Shown here in pieces: positions 1-8,852 of a stretch of DNA of 64,000 nt (position 1 is its first letter; each line of letters starts with the position of its first letter). Location of the stretch: the NCBI GenBank assembly GCA_002786225.1, contig PEQN01000007.1, positions 1-64,000 of the forward strand, given 5' to 3'. The stretch is from Leptospira sp. (GTDB lineage: Bacteria; Spirochaetota; Leptospiria; Leptospirales; Leptospiraceae). Position numbers and translations under genes: made by a program. The notes below the pieces were generated by a model. That model saw only the letters and a program-made list of their open reading frames with translations, had not been told where the DNA came from and searched no databases.

Positions 1-73
1 ATCAATATTTAAAAATAACTGAGTATTATTTTTTTAAATTATTAACTGATTAGCCAAAGTCTTAGAAATCTAT

Positions 74-538
74 CTACATTAGGTATCGCTTGCCAATATT
101 ATCACGTAAATTGGGATCCGCTCCAAAACTAAGTAATAAATCAGAAATATCACCTAAACCATCATAACTATTGGCAACATGTAAGGGGGTGACTCCACGT
201 GTGTCTCTAGCATTTGGGTTGGCTCCACATTTTAATATTCTCTCTAGTGCTTCAATTCTACCCATCTCTACATAGAAATGGATCAAAGGAACTCCCGCTT
301 CATCAGAGACCTTGGGATCGATTGGAGCTGCGAGAAGAGAATCTAAGAAAAAGAGATCTTCCATTTCCGTTCCTGCAAGAAACAAAAGTATGAACGCAGA
401 ATCATGGATTATGCCAGCTTCTTTGGCTTTTGTAAGGCTTACTTCAAATTTCACCTTATCTTGAACATGAATGGACTTTATTAGGTTACGGATGGTATTT
501 TTGGAATTCCAAGCTTCGAAAAAGGAAAGTAATTTCAT
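74..538 (-). CDS. Ankyrin-repeat protein
   Basis: 154-residue soluble protein without a signal peptide. The C-terminal half carries about two ankyrin repeats, seen in GVPLIHFYVEMGRIEALERI, the GANPNARDTRGVTPLH hairpin and GADPNLRDNIG. The first 60 residues are helical and look like a divergent repeat or cap. Ankyrin repeats mediate protein-protein contacts, so a specific function cannot be assigned. The protein ends immediately after the last repeat, so it may be a short form of a longer ancestor. It is divergently transcribed from the LRR-CAP gene with about 120 bp between them. Confidence 0.8.
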   Translation of the reverse strand: MKLLSFFEAWNSKNTIRNLIKSIHVQDKVKFEVSLTKAKEAGIIHDSAFILLFLAGTEMEDLFFLDSLLAAPIDPKVSDEAGVPLIHFYVEMGRIEALERILKCGANPNARDTRGVTPLHVANSYDGLGDISDLLLSFGADPNLRDNIGKRYLM

Positions 539-662
539 AATTTTAACCCAACATAACTCTACTATTTTAATTGGCTCTTATTTTTTATAAAAATGATGAC
601 AAGTTTATGGACAGAATGTTCAATAATAGAATTGGTTTTCTCGATTTATTAAGGAGCTTTTT

Positions 663-3089
663 ATGAAAAATCTACTAAATTCTATCTTGATATTGTACTT
701 GGCTTTTCAAATTTGTACACCCATCCATAGTCAAGAACCTTCTCAAAAAGGCTCAGATCAAGCTAAACTAAATGCAAGCCGACTTACTCTGGGTACCTCC
801 AAAGAAAATATTTCTGAGATACCTTTAGATATAGATAAATATGCAAATCTAGAAAGATTAACAATCTATACGAGGTCTTCAAAAATTCCTGAACAATTGA
901 ATACTCTCAAAAAATTGAAGCACTTAGAATTATTAGGAGATTATTCTGAATTATCGACAAGTATTCATCTTCTAAAAAATATCGAAAGGTTGGAAATTAG
1001 TTCAGGACTACAAGATTTACCATCTGAGTTGGGAGAATTAAATAATCTGAATACTTTAGATCTTAATATGAATCGTCTTTCATCTCTTCCTGAAAGTATT
1101 AAAAATTTAAAAAATTTGAATGGCATTCATCTCAATAAAAATGAATTTGTTAAATTTCCAAATGTTATTTCTAATTTAATGAATCTAAAATGGTTAACTA
1201 TAACTGAGAATAAACTTCAATCACTTCCTAAAGATATTGCAAAGCTAAACTCTATTGAAGGAATCAATTTTGAATCTAATCAACTAGAAGGATTACCGTC
1301 TGAATTTTCAAAGCTAGAGAATTTACAAGATTTAAATTTGATGGATAATAAATTTAGCCAATGGCCACAAGTTCTCAACTCTCTAAAGAATCTAAAAGAA
1401 ATCAATCTTTCGCATAATGGTATTTCTTCAATTGATCTAAACTTAAGTAATTTAGCTTCCCTCCAAAAACTATGGTTGCATTCGAATCAAATTAAAGAAC
1501 TATCAGTAAATTTTTCAAGTACAAATTCTCTAACTCATCTTTATCTATGGAATAATCAAATTCAATCAATTCCCTCTGAAATAAAAAACCTTAGTCTTCT
1601 AGAGATTCTGCATATACGTCAAAATCAGATTACTTCATTGCCAGAAGAAATAGGAGCTCTAAATAAATTAACTGTTTTGGAATTGAGTTTCAACCAATTA
1701 AAAAGCTTACCTGAATCCTTAGGGAACCTTGCAAATCTCAAAGGACTATATTTAACATTTAATCAATTAGCAAACCTTCCAAGGACTATTGGAAAATTAA
1801 GTAAGCTTGAACTTCTTGATGTAAGCTTTAACAAAATCGAATCCCTTCCATCAGATCTCAAAGGTCTACAAAAGCTTAAAGTATTATCCGCTTTTGGAAA
1901 TAGTATTTCTGAAATTCCAGATAGTATAGGTTCTCTTAATTCTTTAAATGAACTCTATCTTGGAGGCAATGAAATAAGTTCTTTACCAGTCACAATTGGT
2001 AATTTAAAAAATTTGAATATCTTAGATTTAAGTGACAATAAATTATCTAAGCTTCCTGATGAATTCGTAAAATTAAAACAACTTGAATACTTAAGCTTAA
2101 GAAATAATAATATATCTAGTCTACCTGATTCATTTAAGAGGATGCGAGGACTAAAAACAATTCACTTAGATGGAAATCCACTTACACCAGAGGCTTTAAG
2201 GAAAATTAAAGGTCTTTTACCAAATACAGTCATCATTCATTTAAATCAGGCTACTCCGAATCAAAGATTAAAAGAAACTTATCGCTTAACAATGACAAAA
2301 CTCAATAGTCTACGTGTTAATAATGGTGCTCCACCTTTAGAGATGGATTTTCGCTTATCTTTGGCATCTGAAGCTCATGCCAGATATTTGATTGCAAACA
2401 AGAACCATCCCTCAATAAAAGGTTTAGGTGCCCACAATCAGAATCCTAATCTGCCACTTTACTCAGAAGAAGGAGCTAAAAAAGAATTTAGATATGGAAC
2501 GCAAGGAGAAGTTCTATCTTCTAATGAAGCTGAACTAGACCAAGCAATAGATACTTGGCATCATACTATATTGCATAGAAAACCAATTACAGGACTAGGA
2601 TTTCTTAAGGTAGGATTTGGTTTTTCTAAAACAATAGACAACAATATAAGTAAATCCGTGCTACGAGTAGTTGGCTTAAATTATCAATATATGAATATGA
2701 TGCAAAATACAGCACCTGCTGTAAAAGTGTATCCTTACGAAAATCAAAAAAATGTTCCATTAACAATGATTAATGAAATTCCTAACACGACACCTCTAGA
2801 AGATGAAGATCAAATTGTTGGATTTCCCATTGTTATTAAATTTAATAAAGAAAGATCATATGATCTAAAGAATTTTAGAGCAACAATGACCGATAGTTCT
2901 GGAAAAAATATTCCACTTTGGATCATTCAACCTTCAGATAACAAATATGGTATAGGTGGACAATCTGAAATTTGGATCATGAGTAAAGATCCACTAAGTT
3001 CAAATGAAGAATATGCAATTACCGCAGAAGGAAATATAAGTGGTGGAAGAATCTGGAAGAAGGAATGGAGTTTTACAACAGAAGAATAA
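663..3089 (+). CDS. Secreted leucine-rich-repeat protein with CAP (SCP/PR-1) and C-terminal Ig-like domain
   Basis: 808 residues. The start follows a good SD (aaggag, 6 nt upstream) and opens with a signal peptide (residues 1-23, ending near HSQ). Residues about 65-525 are some 18 leucine-rich repeats of 23 residues with the pattern LPxxIGxLxNLxxLxLxxNxL. Residues about 535-676 match a CAP domain: AHARYL, AHNQNPN, TQGEVL and HHTILHR provide the usual His/Glu set. Residues about 690-808 resemble a bacterial Ig-like (SbsA-type) domain beginning VKVYPYENQKNVPLT and ending WSFTTEE. LRR domains bind proteins. CAP domains are extracellular and bind lipids or act as proteases in some families. Probably surface-exposed or exported. 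The architecture is unusual. Confidence 0.88.
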   Translation: MKNLLNSILILYLAFQICTPIHSQEPSQKGSDQAKLNASRLTLGTSKENISEIPLDIDKYANLERLTIYTRSSKIPEQLNTLKKLKHLELLGDYSELSTSIHLLKNIERLEISSGLQDLPSELGELNNLNTLDLNMNRLSSLPESIKNLKNLNGIHLNKNEFVKFPNVISNLMNLKWLTITENKLQSLPKDIAKLNSIEGINFESNQLEGLPSEFSKLENLQDLNLMDNKFSQWPQVLNSLKNLKEINLSHNGISSIDLNLSNLASLQKLWLHSNQIKELSVNFSSTNSLTHLYLWNNQIQSIPSEIKNLSLLEILHIRQNQITSLPEEIGALNKLTVLELSFNQLKSLPESLGNLANLKGLYLTFNQLANLPRTIGKLSKLELLDVSFNKIESLPSDLKGLQKLKVLSAFGNSISEIPDSIGSLNSLNELYLGGNEISSLPVTIGNLKNLNILDLSDNKLSKLPDEFVKLKQLEYLSLRNNNISSLPDSFKRMRGLKTIHLDGNPLTPEALRKIKGLLPNTVIIHLNQATPNQRLKETYRLTMTKLNSLRVNNGAPPLEMDFRLSLASEAHARYLIANKNHPSIKGLGAHNQNPNLPLYSEEGAKKEFRYGTQGEVLSSNEAELDQAIDTWHHTILHRKPITGLGFLKVGFGFSKTIDNNISKSVLRVVGLNYQYMNMMQNTAPAVKVYPYENQKNVPLTMINEIPNTTPLEDEDQIVGFPIVIKFNKERSYDLKNFRATMTDSSGKNIPLWIIQPSDNKYGIGGQSEIWIMSKDPLSSNEEYAITAEGNISGGRIWKKEWSFTTEE

Positions 3090-3145
3090 ATTAGTTGTCA
3101 ATTTTTTTCAAATTTTTGAATCTATACTATTAAGGAATTAAACTT

Positions 3146-3577
3146 ATGCAACCAAATACATCCAATATTCTCACACTAAGAATTATGCACATAGGATTAA
3201 TGGCTGGACCAATAATTTTCATGACAATTTGCCTTACAGTATTGAAAGATCGAATGCTTATTGAAAATGAAGTCTACTATTTAGTTGGACTTATTATAGG
3301 AATTTTTGCTCCTATGGTAGCCTTCTTTGTACCAAGTATTCTCTCGAAATCAATGAAAGATCAAATAAATCGAGATCAAAGTTACCAAACCTTAAAAATT
3401 ATCCAATGGGCAGTCATTGAAAGTGCTAGCCTAATCAACATAGTTTTCTTTTTCTTAACTGGAAAGCAAGAATCAATGATTATCGCAGCTGTCCTTATTA
3501 TAATCCTGGCTTCAAGGTTTCCCTCTGAAATAGAAAAAGATAAATTATTTCCATCTAATAACTTACCTTATAGCTAA
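3146..3577 (+). CDS. Four-helix integral membrane protein, unknown function
   Basis: 143 residues with four hydrophobic segments, near residues 15-32, 43-65, 88-105 and 110-122. No known family recognised. It starts 15 nt after an AAGGA motif and 56 nt after the LRR-CAP gene, so the two may be co-transcribed. No catalytic motif is visible. The C-terminal tail is short, hydrophilic and probably cytoplasmic. Confidence 0.7.
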   Translation: MQPNTSNILTLRIMHIGLMAGPIIFMTICLTVLKDRMLIENEVYYLVGLIIGIFAPMVAFFVPSILSKSMKDQINRDQSYQTLKIIQWAVIESASLINIVFFFLTGKQESMIIAAVLIIILASRFPSEIEKDKLFPSNNLPYS

Positions 3578-3672
3578 GCTAAGCAATTTTATTTTAATCT
3601 AAGTTATGTTATGTAATTTTAAGTTAATTCATGTCATCTTCAATTGAAGCTAACTGTATTCATCTTATTCTA

Positions 3673-4674
3673 TTAACGCAACCCTTGGTAGAAAATTGAT
3701 TTTTGAATTAAATCAGAACCTAGTTTTAAATCTTTTAAGTGGCAGAAAAAAGGCAAAAAGATACTATATATTTTTCTATCAGTTACAAATTTACAATTAA
3801 AGTTCTGAAAAACTATTTCTTCAATTTCTGCAACTGGTATAGACATTCTTCCATATTTTAAAGTTCCTTTATTTATTCTTAAATCCTTTGGAAAATGAAT
3901 TCGATAAGGTACATAAATTGCTACGAATAAGGCAAAGAAGATATGAGAATTTATTATACTAGCAAAGATTATAGATATAATATCTGGATTATCGATATAA
4001 AATAGTTCATAACTTCCAGAAGCTATAAAAAACATAGTTGAAATAAATAAAAAAAATCCAAGAGGAAAATACATTAAGGTATTTATAGAATGACTTTTTA
4101 GAATTAATCCTTCTCTACCTAAAGAAACTTCAAAAGGATCTCCCAATTTATATCTAGGAGGAAAACTATCTAAGTCAACTTTTCCCTTCATTACTTCATG
4201 GTAGGGTGAATCAAGTTCAGTCGCTTGCCTTAGTATTCCATCTTGGCTCTGTAGAGGAATCCCTGTGAATTTTGATAATTGTTCAGCTCTTTCACGTATT
4301 TTGATTGAATCAGGAGAAGTCTCGATTCGAAATCCAAGTTTAAGAGAATCCATTTCCATCTTATCTAGCTTAGGAAATTTAGAACGAATTTGACCTATGA
4401 TATTATCGTTAAAAACTAGCGAATAAGTATAATTAGTCGAACTAGACTTAGAAGATGAACTTGAGAATCTAGATAATTTTATCTCTTGAATAATCGAACT
4501 ATTGAGGTCAGCTATCTTATCTTTACCTATGAATACTTCCAAAAGATTAGTGGATGGGTTCTTCTTAATTTTCAGTTTCTTAGATGAAAAGAAATGGATA
4601 TAGACAAATATTATTCCAAAAATTGAACCCCAACTCACAAATCCTAGGATCAATAATAATGATTCATCTTCCAT
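3673..4674 (-). CDS. Hypothetical membrane protein with three predicted TM segments
   Basis: 333 residues. There is an N-terminal TM helix (residues about 6-27), a hydrophilic region of about 165 residues, then two TM helices (near 198-222 and 232-256) and a soluble C-terminal tail. A serine-rich patch (RFSSSSSKSSSTNYTYSL) lies near residue 70. The C-terminal part, with paired beta-strands such as RINKGTLKYGRMSIPVAEIE, looks like a membrane-anchored PH-like fold, but this is only an impression. No family assigned. Convergent with the preceding membrane protein. Confidence 0.65.
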   Translation of the reverse strand: MEDESLLLILGFVSWGSIFGIIFVYIHFFSSKKLKIKKNPSTNLLEVFIGKDKIADLNSSIIQEIKLSRFSSSSSKSSSTNYTYSLVFNDNIIGQIRSKFPKLDKMEMDSLKLGFRIETSPDSIKIRERAEQLSKFTGIPLQSQDGILRQATELDSPYHEVMKGKVDLDSFPPRYKLGDPFEVSLGREGLILKSHSINTLMYFPLGFFLFISTMFFIASGSYELFYIDNPDIISIIFASIINSHIFFALFVAIYVPYRIHFPKDLRINKGTLKYGRMSIPVAEIEEIVFQNFNCKFVTDRKIYSIFLPFFCHLKDLKLGSDLIQKSIFYQGLR

Positions 4675-4781
4675 GGTTAAAATCCTTGATTGATTAAATG
4701 ATTCGAAAGATAAAACTATATCATGATAATCTATAAAAATGCAATAGATAATTTTTAATTTAAACTATTTATTTCATACCT

Positions 4782-4940
4782 ATGGAAGACTTTCTGCTAT
4801 ATTATTTCCAAAAGCAATGGCTTCGAAAAAACCGTTTCCGTATGCAACTGAATGAAAATTTTTTAAGAAGTCACTCTGTTGATGAAATTACTTTTTTCTG
4901 TTCAAATCTAAAGCACAAAAATAGTATCCAAAGAAGATGA
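4782..4940 (+). CDS. Candidate 52-residue basic leader ORF overlapping the HD/LuxR gene
   Basis: An ATG at 4782 opens 53 codons ending in TGA at 4938-4940. That stop overlaps the ATG of the next gene (4937-4939) as ATGA, the classic arrangement for translational coupling. The product starts MEDFLLYYFQKQWLRKNRFR and is rich in Lys/Arg; it matches nothing I know. No clear SD precedes it. The downstream gene also lacks a well-spaced SD, which makes coupling more attractive. It could equally be a chance frame. Confidence 0.4.
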   Translation: MEDFLLYYFQKQWLRKNRFRMQLNENFLRSHSVDEITFFCSNLKHKNSIQRR

Positions 4941-6457
4941 TAAATATCAAAGAGATATTATTAAGTATATCTATAGCTCTTGACCATGCTAATGGAAGGA
5001 AACCCGAGTTTTCATTAAAATTAGCCTTAGTTTCAGTTTTTTTAGCTAAGCTTTCCCACTGTAGCAAAGAACAAATTGAACTTGTTTATTTATCATCTAT
5101 AATGAAATCCATTGGATGCACCTCTTATTCTCCAGATGAAGCTAAGATATTCTCAGGTGATGATATTAGCTTTAAGTCTGCTTTTTCAACTGTGGATTCA
5201 ATCAACCATTTAGATATGCTTAGCCATATGCGAAAATTAAAAACTGGCAATCAATGGGATGAATTAAAAATGAAATTCCGATTGATATTGGATGGAAAAA
5301 CTTTATATAAAAAAATCATAGAAGCCCATTGTGATTCTGCTCGCATTTTAATTCAGGAGATCCAATTAAATCCAGAAATAAGTCTTATAATAAATGATTT
5401 TTATGAAAGGTATGACGGCAAAGGCATACCTCATAGAAAGAAAAAAGATGAAATACATTTTGCAACTAGAATTATATCTGCCGCTCAATATTTCATTAGT
5501 CTTTCAGAAGTGATGGATATAAAAAAAATAGATAAGAAGTTGAAGGCAGCAAGCGGAAGAATGTTTGATCCCGAAATTGTTGATCTATTAAGTATCTTTC
5601 TAGATGAACTTTATATACTAATGAATTCCGATACTATTTATGATGATGCATTATCTATCTCACCTAATATCTATGTAAAACATCTCAATTCGGTTGCTTT
5701 GTTAATTTCATACTTACCAGATTTTAAGTCGAGATATACACCAACACATTCCAAAAAAGTCTCAGAACTTGCTCTCTACTTAGCTAAATCAATGAAATTA
5801 AGTGAAGAAGAACAATCTAAAATTTATATTTCTGCTTTAATCATGAATATTGGAATGGTATGTATCCCCTCAGGAATCTTAGAAAAGAAAAGTACATTAA
5901 ATTCTTCAGAAAAAGAAATAATTGAAACTCACACATATCATACCTATCAGATCTTGAAGAAAAGCAAAATATTAAATCCTTATTTAGATTATTGTATTTC
6001 TCACCACGAAACTTTATTAGGAACAGGCTACCATAGAAGAATAAAAGATCTGAACTTGTCTCAATCTATTTTAATTTATGCTGACAAAGTCATCGCACTT
6101 AGTTCTGAAAGAAGCTATCGAAAAGCATTTACCAAGCAAGAAATTTTAAAAATATTAAAAGCGGAAACTCAAGATGGCAAATTGGAAAAAAGTATTTTTC
6201 CTCATTTGGAGAAGTATTTCGGTATTAAAAATAAAAAGAGTCCCTATAAAAAGAATTTATACTCATTGACAGAAAGAGAAATTGAAGTTTTAAGACTTAT
6301 TGCTGAGGGAAATACAAATAAGCAAATAGGGAATCTTTTAGAAATCTCATCAAGAACAGTTCAACATCATACAATTCATATTTATGAAAAAATGGGCGTA
6401 AAAAGTCGATCCGCTGCAATAATCCTTGGATTTAAAGAAAAAATTATAAAAGTATAG
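4937..6457 (+). CDS. Tandem degenerate HD-GYP-like protein with C-terminal LuxR HTH
   Basis: 506 residues. Two HD-GYP-like halves are visible. The first keeps FYERYDGKGIP near residue 155, which resembles HHERxDGxGYP without the His pair. The second has THSKKVSEL near 270 and SHHETLLGTGYH near 356, but the diagnostic HD dipeptide is replaced by MN (ALIMNIGMV). Residues about 444-500 are a LuxR/GerE helix-turn-helix (LTEREIEVLRLIAEGNTNKQ). HD-GYP proteins hydrolyse cyclic di-GMP. Loss of metal ligands suggests ligand sensing rather than catalysis, coupled to DNA binding. Cytoplasmic, no TM segments. Confidence 0.85.
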   Translation: MINIKEILLSISIALDHANGRKPEFSLKLALVSVFLAKLSHCSKEQIELVYLSSIMKSIGCTSYSPDEAKIFSGDDISFKSAFSTVDSINHLDMLSHMRKLKTGNQWDELKMKFRLILDGKTLYKKIIEAHCDSARILIQEIQLNPEISLIINDFYERYDGKGIPHRKKKDEIHFATRIISAAQYFISLSEVMDIKKIDKKLKAASGRMFDPEIVDLLSIFLDELYILMNSDTIYDDALSISPNIYVKHLNSVALLISYLPDFKSRYTPTHSKKVSELALYLAKSMKLSEEEQSKIYISALIMNIGMVCIPSGILEKKSTLNSSEKEIIETHTYHTYQILKKSKILNPYLDYCISHHETLLGTGYHRRIKDLNLSQSILIYADKVIALSSERSYRKAFTKQEILKILKAETQDGKLEKSIFPHLEKYFGIKNKKSPYKKNLYSLTEREIEVLRLIAEGNTNKQIGNLLEISSRTVQHHTIHIYEKMGVKSRSAAIILGFKEKIIKV

Positions 6458-6523
6458 GCCATTTGGCCCTTTCATAACAATTCGATTCATGTTAATCTGA
6501 TAGATATTGAAAAAGAGGTATCT

Positions 6524-7411
6524 ATGAGAATTATTGTTAGTATTTGTTTATTGTTTAATTTCTTTTGTTCATACGTTGAAAAAAAGTATGATGCACCTTC
6601 TACACCAATTAAAATAAAAGGATCAAGAACTATTGTTTTTGTTCATGGAATGTATATGACGCCCAAGTCTTGGGGAAATTGGGAAAAGTATTTTAAAGAA
6701 AAAGGCTTTAAAGTTTATGCTCCAGCTTATCCTCTTCATGATTTAGAAGCAGAAATACTAAGAAATAAATACCCAGATGCTGAATTAGCAAAACTCACAT
6801 TTGCAAAAGTAAAAGAACACTATAAGAAGTTTATTTTGAGTTTGGATGAAAAACCAATTCTAATTGGACACTCAATGGGTGGATTAGTCGTACAGTCTTT
6901 ATTAAACGATGAATTGGGAACAGCAGCTATCGCTCTTAGTTCTGCTCCTCCTAAAGGAGTAGTTTCTAAAGCTACAGCTATAAAGCACGGAATTACTTTT
7001 GTAACTTCCTCCTGGCCAGTAATCAATCCGTTTGCCTCTGACGATTCACCAATTTTTTTGGATGAAGAGCATTTTATCAAAAAATTTGGAAACAGAATGA
7101 GTGAAAAAGAAGCCCATGAATTCTATAAAGAATTCATTGTCCCTGAATCCAGAAGATTACCAAGATCCATTTTAACCGATGAAGGAAAATTAGATTTTGC
7201 AAAACCAAGAGGTCCTCTCTTATTGATTGCAGCTGATGAGGATAGAATTATACCTAACTCATTAGTTAGAGATATTCAAAGTGCTTATTCAAAATCATCA
7301 GGAATCACGAATTTTGTTGAATACAAAGGACGGGGGCATTTGTTGCATAAACAAGCTGGATGGGAAGAGATTGCTTATGATTGTTGGGAATGGATAGAGA
7401 AAAATCGATGA
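6524..7411 (+). CDS. Alpha/beta hydrolase, probably exported
   Basis: 295 residues. The fold is indicated by the oxyanion-side FVHGMYMTPKSWGNW, the nucleophile elbow GHSMGG (Ser near residue 117), an acid in AADEDRIIP (near 236) and a C-terminal His in GRGHLLHKQAGW. This is a complete catalytic triad. The N-terminus (MRIIVSICLLFNFFCSYVEK) is hydrophobic with Cys at 15, so it may be a lipoprotein with a poor lipobox or simply exported. A GAGG motif lies 7 nt before the ATG. The substrate is unknown; a carboxylesterase or lysophospholipase-like activity is plausible. Confidence 0.85.
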   Translation: MRIIVSICLLFNFFCSYVEKKYDAPSTPIKIKGSRTIVFVHGMYMTPKSWGNWEKYFKEKGFKVYAPAYPLHDLEAEILRNKYPDAELAKLTFAKVKEHYKKFILSLDEKPILIGHSMGGLVVQSLLNDELGTAAIALSSAPPKGVVSKATAIKHGITFVTSSWPVINPFASDDSPIFLDEEHFIKKFGNRMSEKEAHEFYKEFIVPESRRLPRSILTDEGKLDFAKPRGPLLLIAADEDRIIPNSLVRDIQSAYSKSSGITNFVEYKGRGHLLHKQAGWEEIAYDCWEWIEKNR

Positions 7412-7452
7412 TTCAAAGTTTTTCTTATTAATGAGAATATAATGTATTTCAA

Positions 7453-7482
7453 AAATTAGTTTAACTAAAGTTAAACTAATTT
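7453..7482. terminator. Inverted repeat between convergent genes, possible bidirectional terminator
   Basis: Perfect 14-bp arms, AAATTAGTTTAACT at 7453-7466 and AGTTAAACTAATTT at 7469-7482, are separated by AA. It lies between the stops of two convergent genes (7411 and 7535). The arms are AT-rich and no long T-run follows on either strand, so termination strength is uncertain. Confidence 0.45.
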
Positions 7483-7534
7483 AAGATTAAAATAACTTCA
7501 GTTCATAATCGAAGATCTATCATTTGAAAAATAC

Positions 7535-8800
7535 TTACCTCTTAAAGAAGGATCTTTTTTTAGCAGAAGATGACTTTTTAGCTGCACCCGAATTGGAAGA
7601 AGATCTTTCAGTTCTAGGCGGTCTTTGCGGTTTTGGGGCTGGCTTTTGGACATGATGATTCAATAAAGGAAATGGATGTTCTTCTATCACTGGAACTTTT
7701 ATCTTTATGAGCTTCTCGATGTCGCGAAGGAATTCTTTTTCATCTGCAGAACAAAATCCAAAAGTAATGCCACTTGCTCCCGCACGTCCTGTTCTTCCTA
7801 TTCTATGAATATATGATTCAGGAATATTAGGCAATTCATAATTTATAACGTGCGTTAGTTCATCTATGTCAATACCTCTAGCAGCAATATCTGTAGCTAC
7901 AAGAACCCGAATCGTCTTTGCTTTGAATTTTTTTAACGCTTCTTGTCTAGAGTTTTGAGATTTATTCCCGTGAATTGCTAAGGAAGGAATTTGGTTTCGA
8001 ATTAATTCCTTGGTTACCTTGTCCGCTCCATGTTTAGTCCTAGTAAATACTAATACCCTTTCAATGGCTGGATCTTTTAAGATATGGATCAATAATTTAT
8101 TTTTATTTTCTTTATCTACCATATAAACTGCTTGGTTGATCTTCTCAGCAGTGGAGGAAACGGGAGTAACTTCAACCTTAGATGGATTAACAAGAATGCT
8201 GCCTGCTAATTTTAGAATATCAGGCGGCATGGTTGCTGAAAAGAAAAGGGATTGTCTTTTGCTTGGCAAAATTTTAATAACCTTCTTTACATCATGAACG
8301 AATCCCATATCTAACATTCTATCTGCCTCATCTAAGACAAAAAATTGGATAGTACTTAAACTAAGATGCTTCTGACCTACTAAATCCAGAAGTCTTCCGG
8401 GAGTTGCTATTAATATATCTACACCTTGTCGTAGAGCTTCCACCTGTTTGTGTTGCTTAACTCCACCATAAATTACTCGGTATTTTAAGTCTGAATTTCT
8501 TCCATAATTTGCAAAGCTCTCACCTATTTGTATCGCCAATTCTCTAGTAGGTGTTAGTATTAGGCACCTTAATTTTCTCTTAACATTTGGATCTATCTTT
8601 TCTTCAGAAAGAATTTGAATAATGGGAATTGCAAAGGCAGCCGTTTTACCTGTTCCTGTTTGTGCACAACCAAGAATATCTTTGTGTTTGAGAATAAGTG
8701 GAATAGCTTTTTCTTGAATCGGTGTTGGATTTGTGTAACCTTCCGCTTCTAAGGCCTTTAAAATGGATGGATGTATATTTAGTTCAGTAAAAGAAGTCAT
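7535..8800 (-). CDS. DEAD-box ATP-dependent RNA helicase, RhlE-like
   Basis: 421 residues with all the usual motifs in order: Q motif (NPTPIQEKAIP), motif I AQTGTGKT, PTRELA, TPGR, DEAD in VLDEADRMLD (near residue 151), SAT, and motif VI HRIGRTGRAG (near 335). The last 35 residues are a basic, Ser/Lys/Arg-rich tail (KKSSSAKKRSFFKR) typical of RhlE-type proteins that bind RNA nonspecifically. It probably unwinds structured RNA in ribosome assembly, mRNA turnover or cold adaptation. Stands alone between the convergent hydrolase and the next minus-strand gene. Confidence 0.93.
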   Translation of the reverse strand: MTSFTELNIHPSILKALEAEGYTNPTPIQEKAIPLILKHKDILGCAQTGTGKTAAFAIPIIQILSEEKIDPNVKRKLRCLILTPTRELAIQIGESFANYGRNSDLKYRVIYGGVKQHKQVEALRQGVDILIATPGRLLDLVGQKHLSLSTIQFFVLDEADRMLDMGFVHDVKKVIKILPSKRQSLFFSATMPPDILKLAGSILVNPSKVEVTPVSSTAEKINQAVYMVDKENKNKLLIHILKDPAIERVLVFTRTKHGADKVTKELIRNQIPSLAIHGNKSQNSRQEALKKFKAKTIRVLVATDIAARGIDIDELTHVINYELPNIPESYIHRIGRTGRAGASGITFGFCSADEKEFLRDIEKLIKIKVPVIEEHPFPLLNHHVQKPAPKPQRPPRTERSSSNSGAAKKSSSAKKRSFFKR

Positions 8801-8852
8801 TTAAACAATTAGAAATTTATGCTTATAAACTGGATAGACAATAAAAATTACA

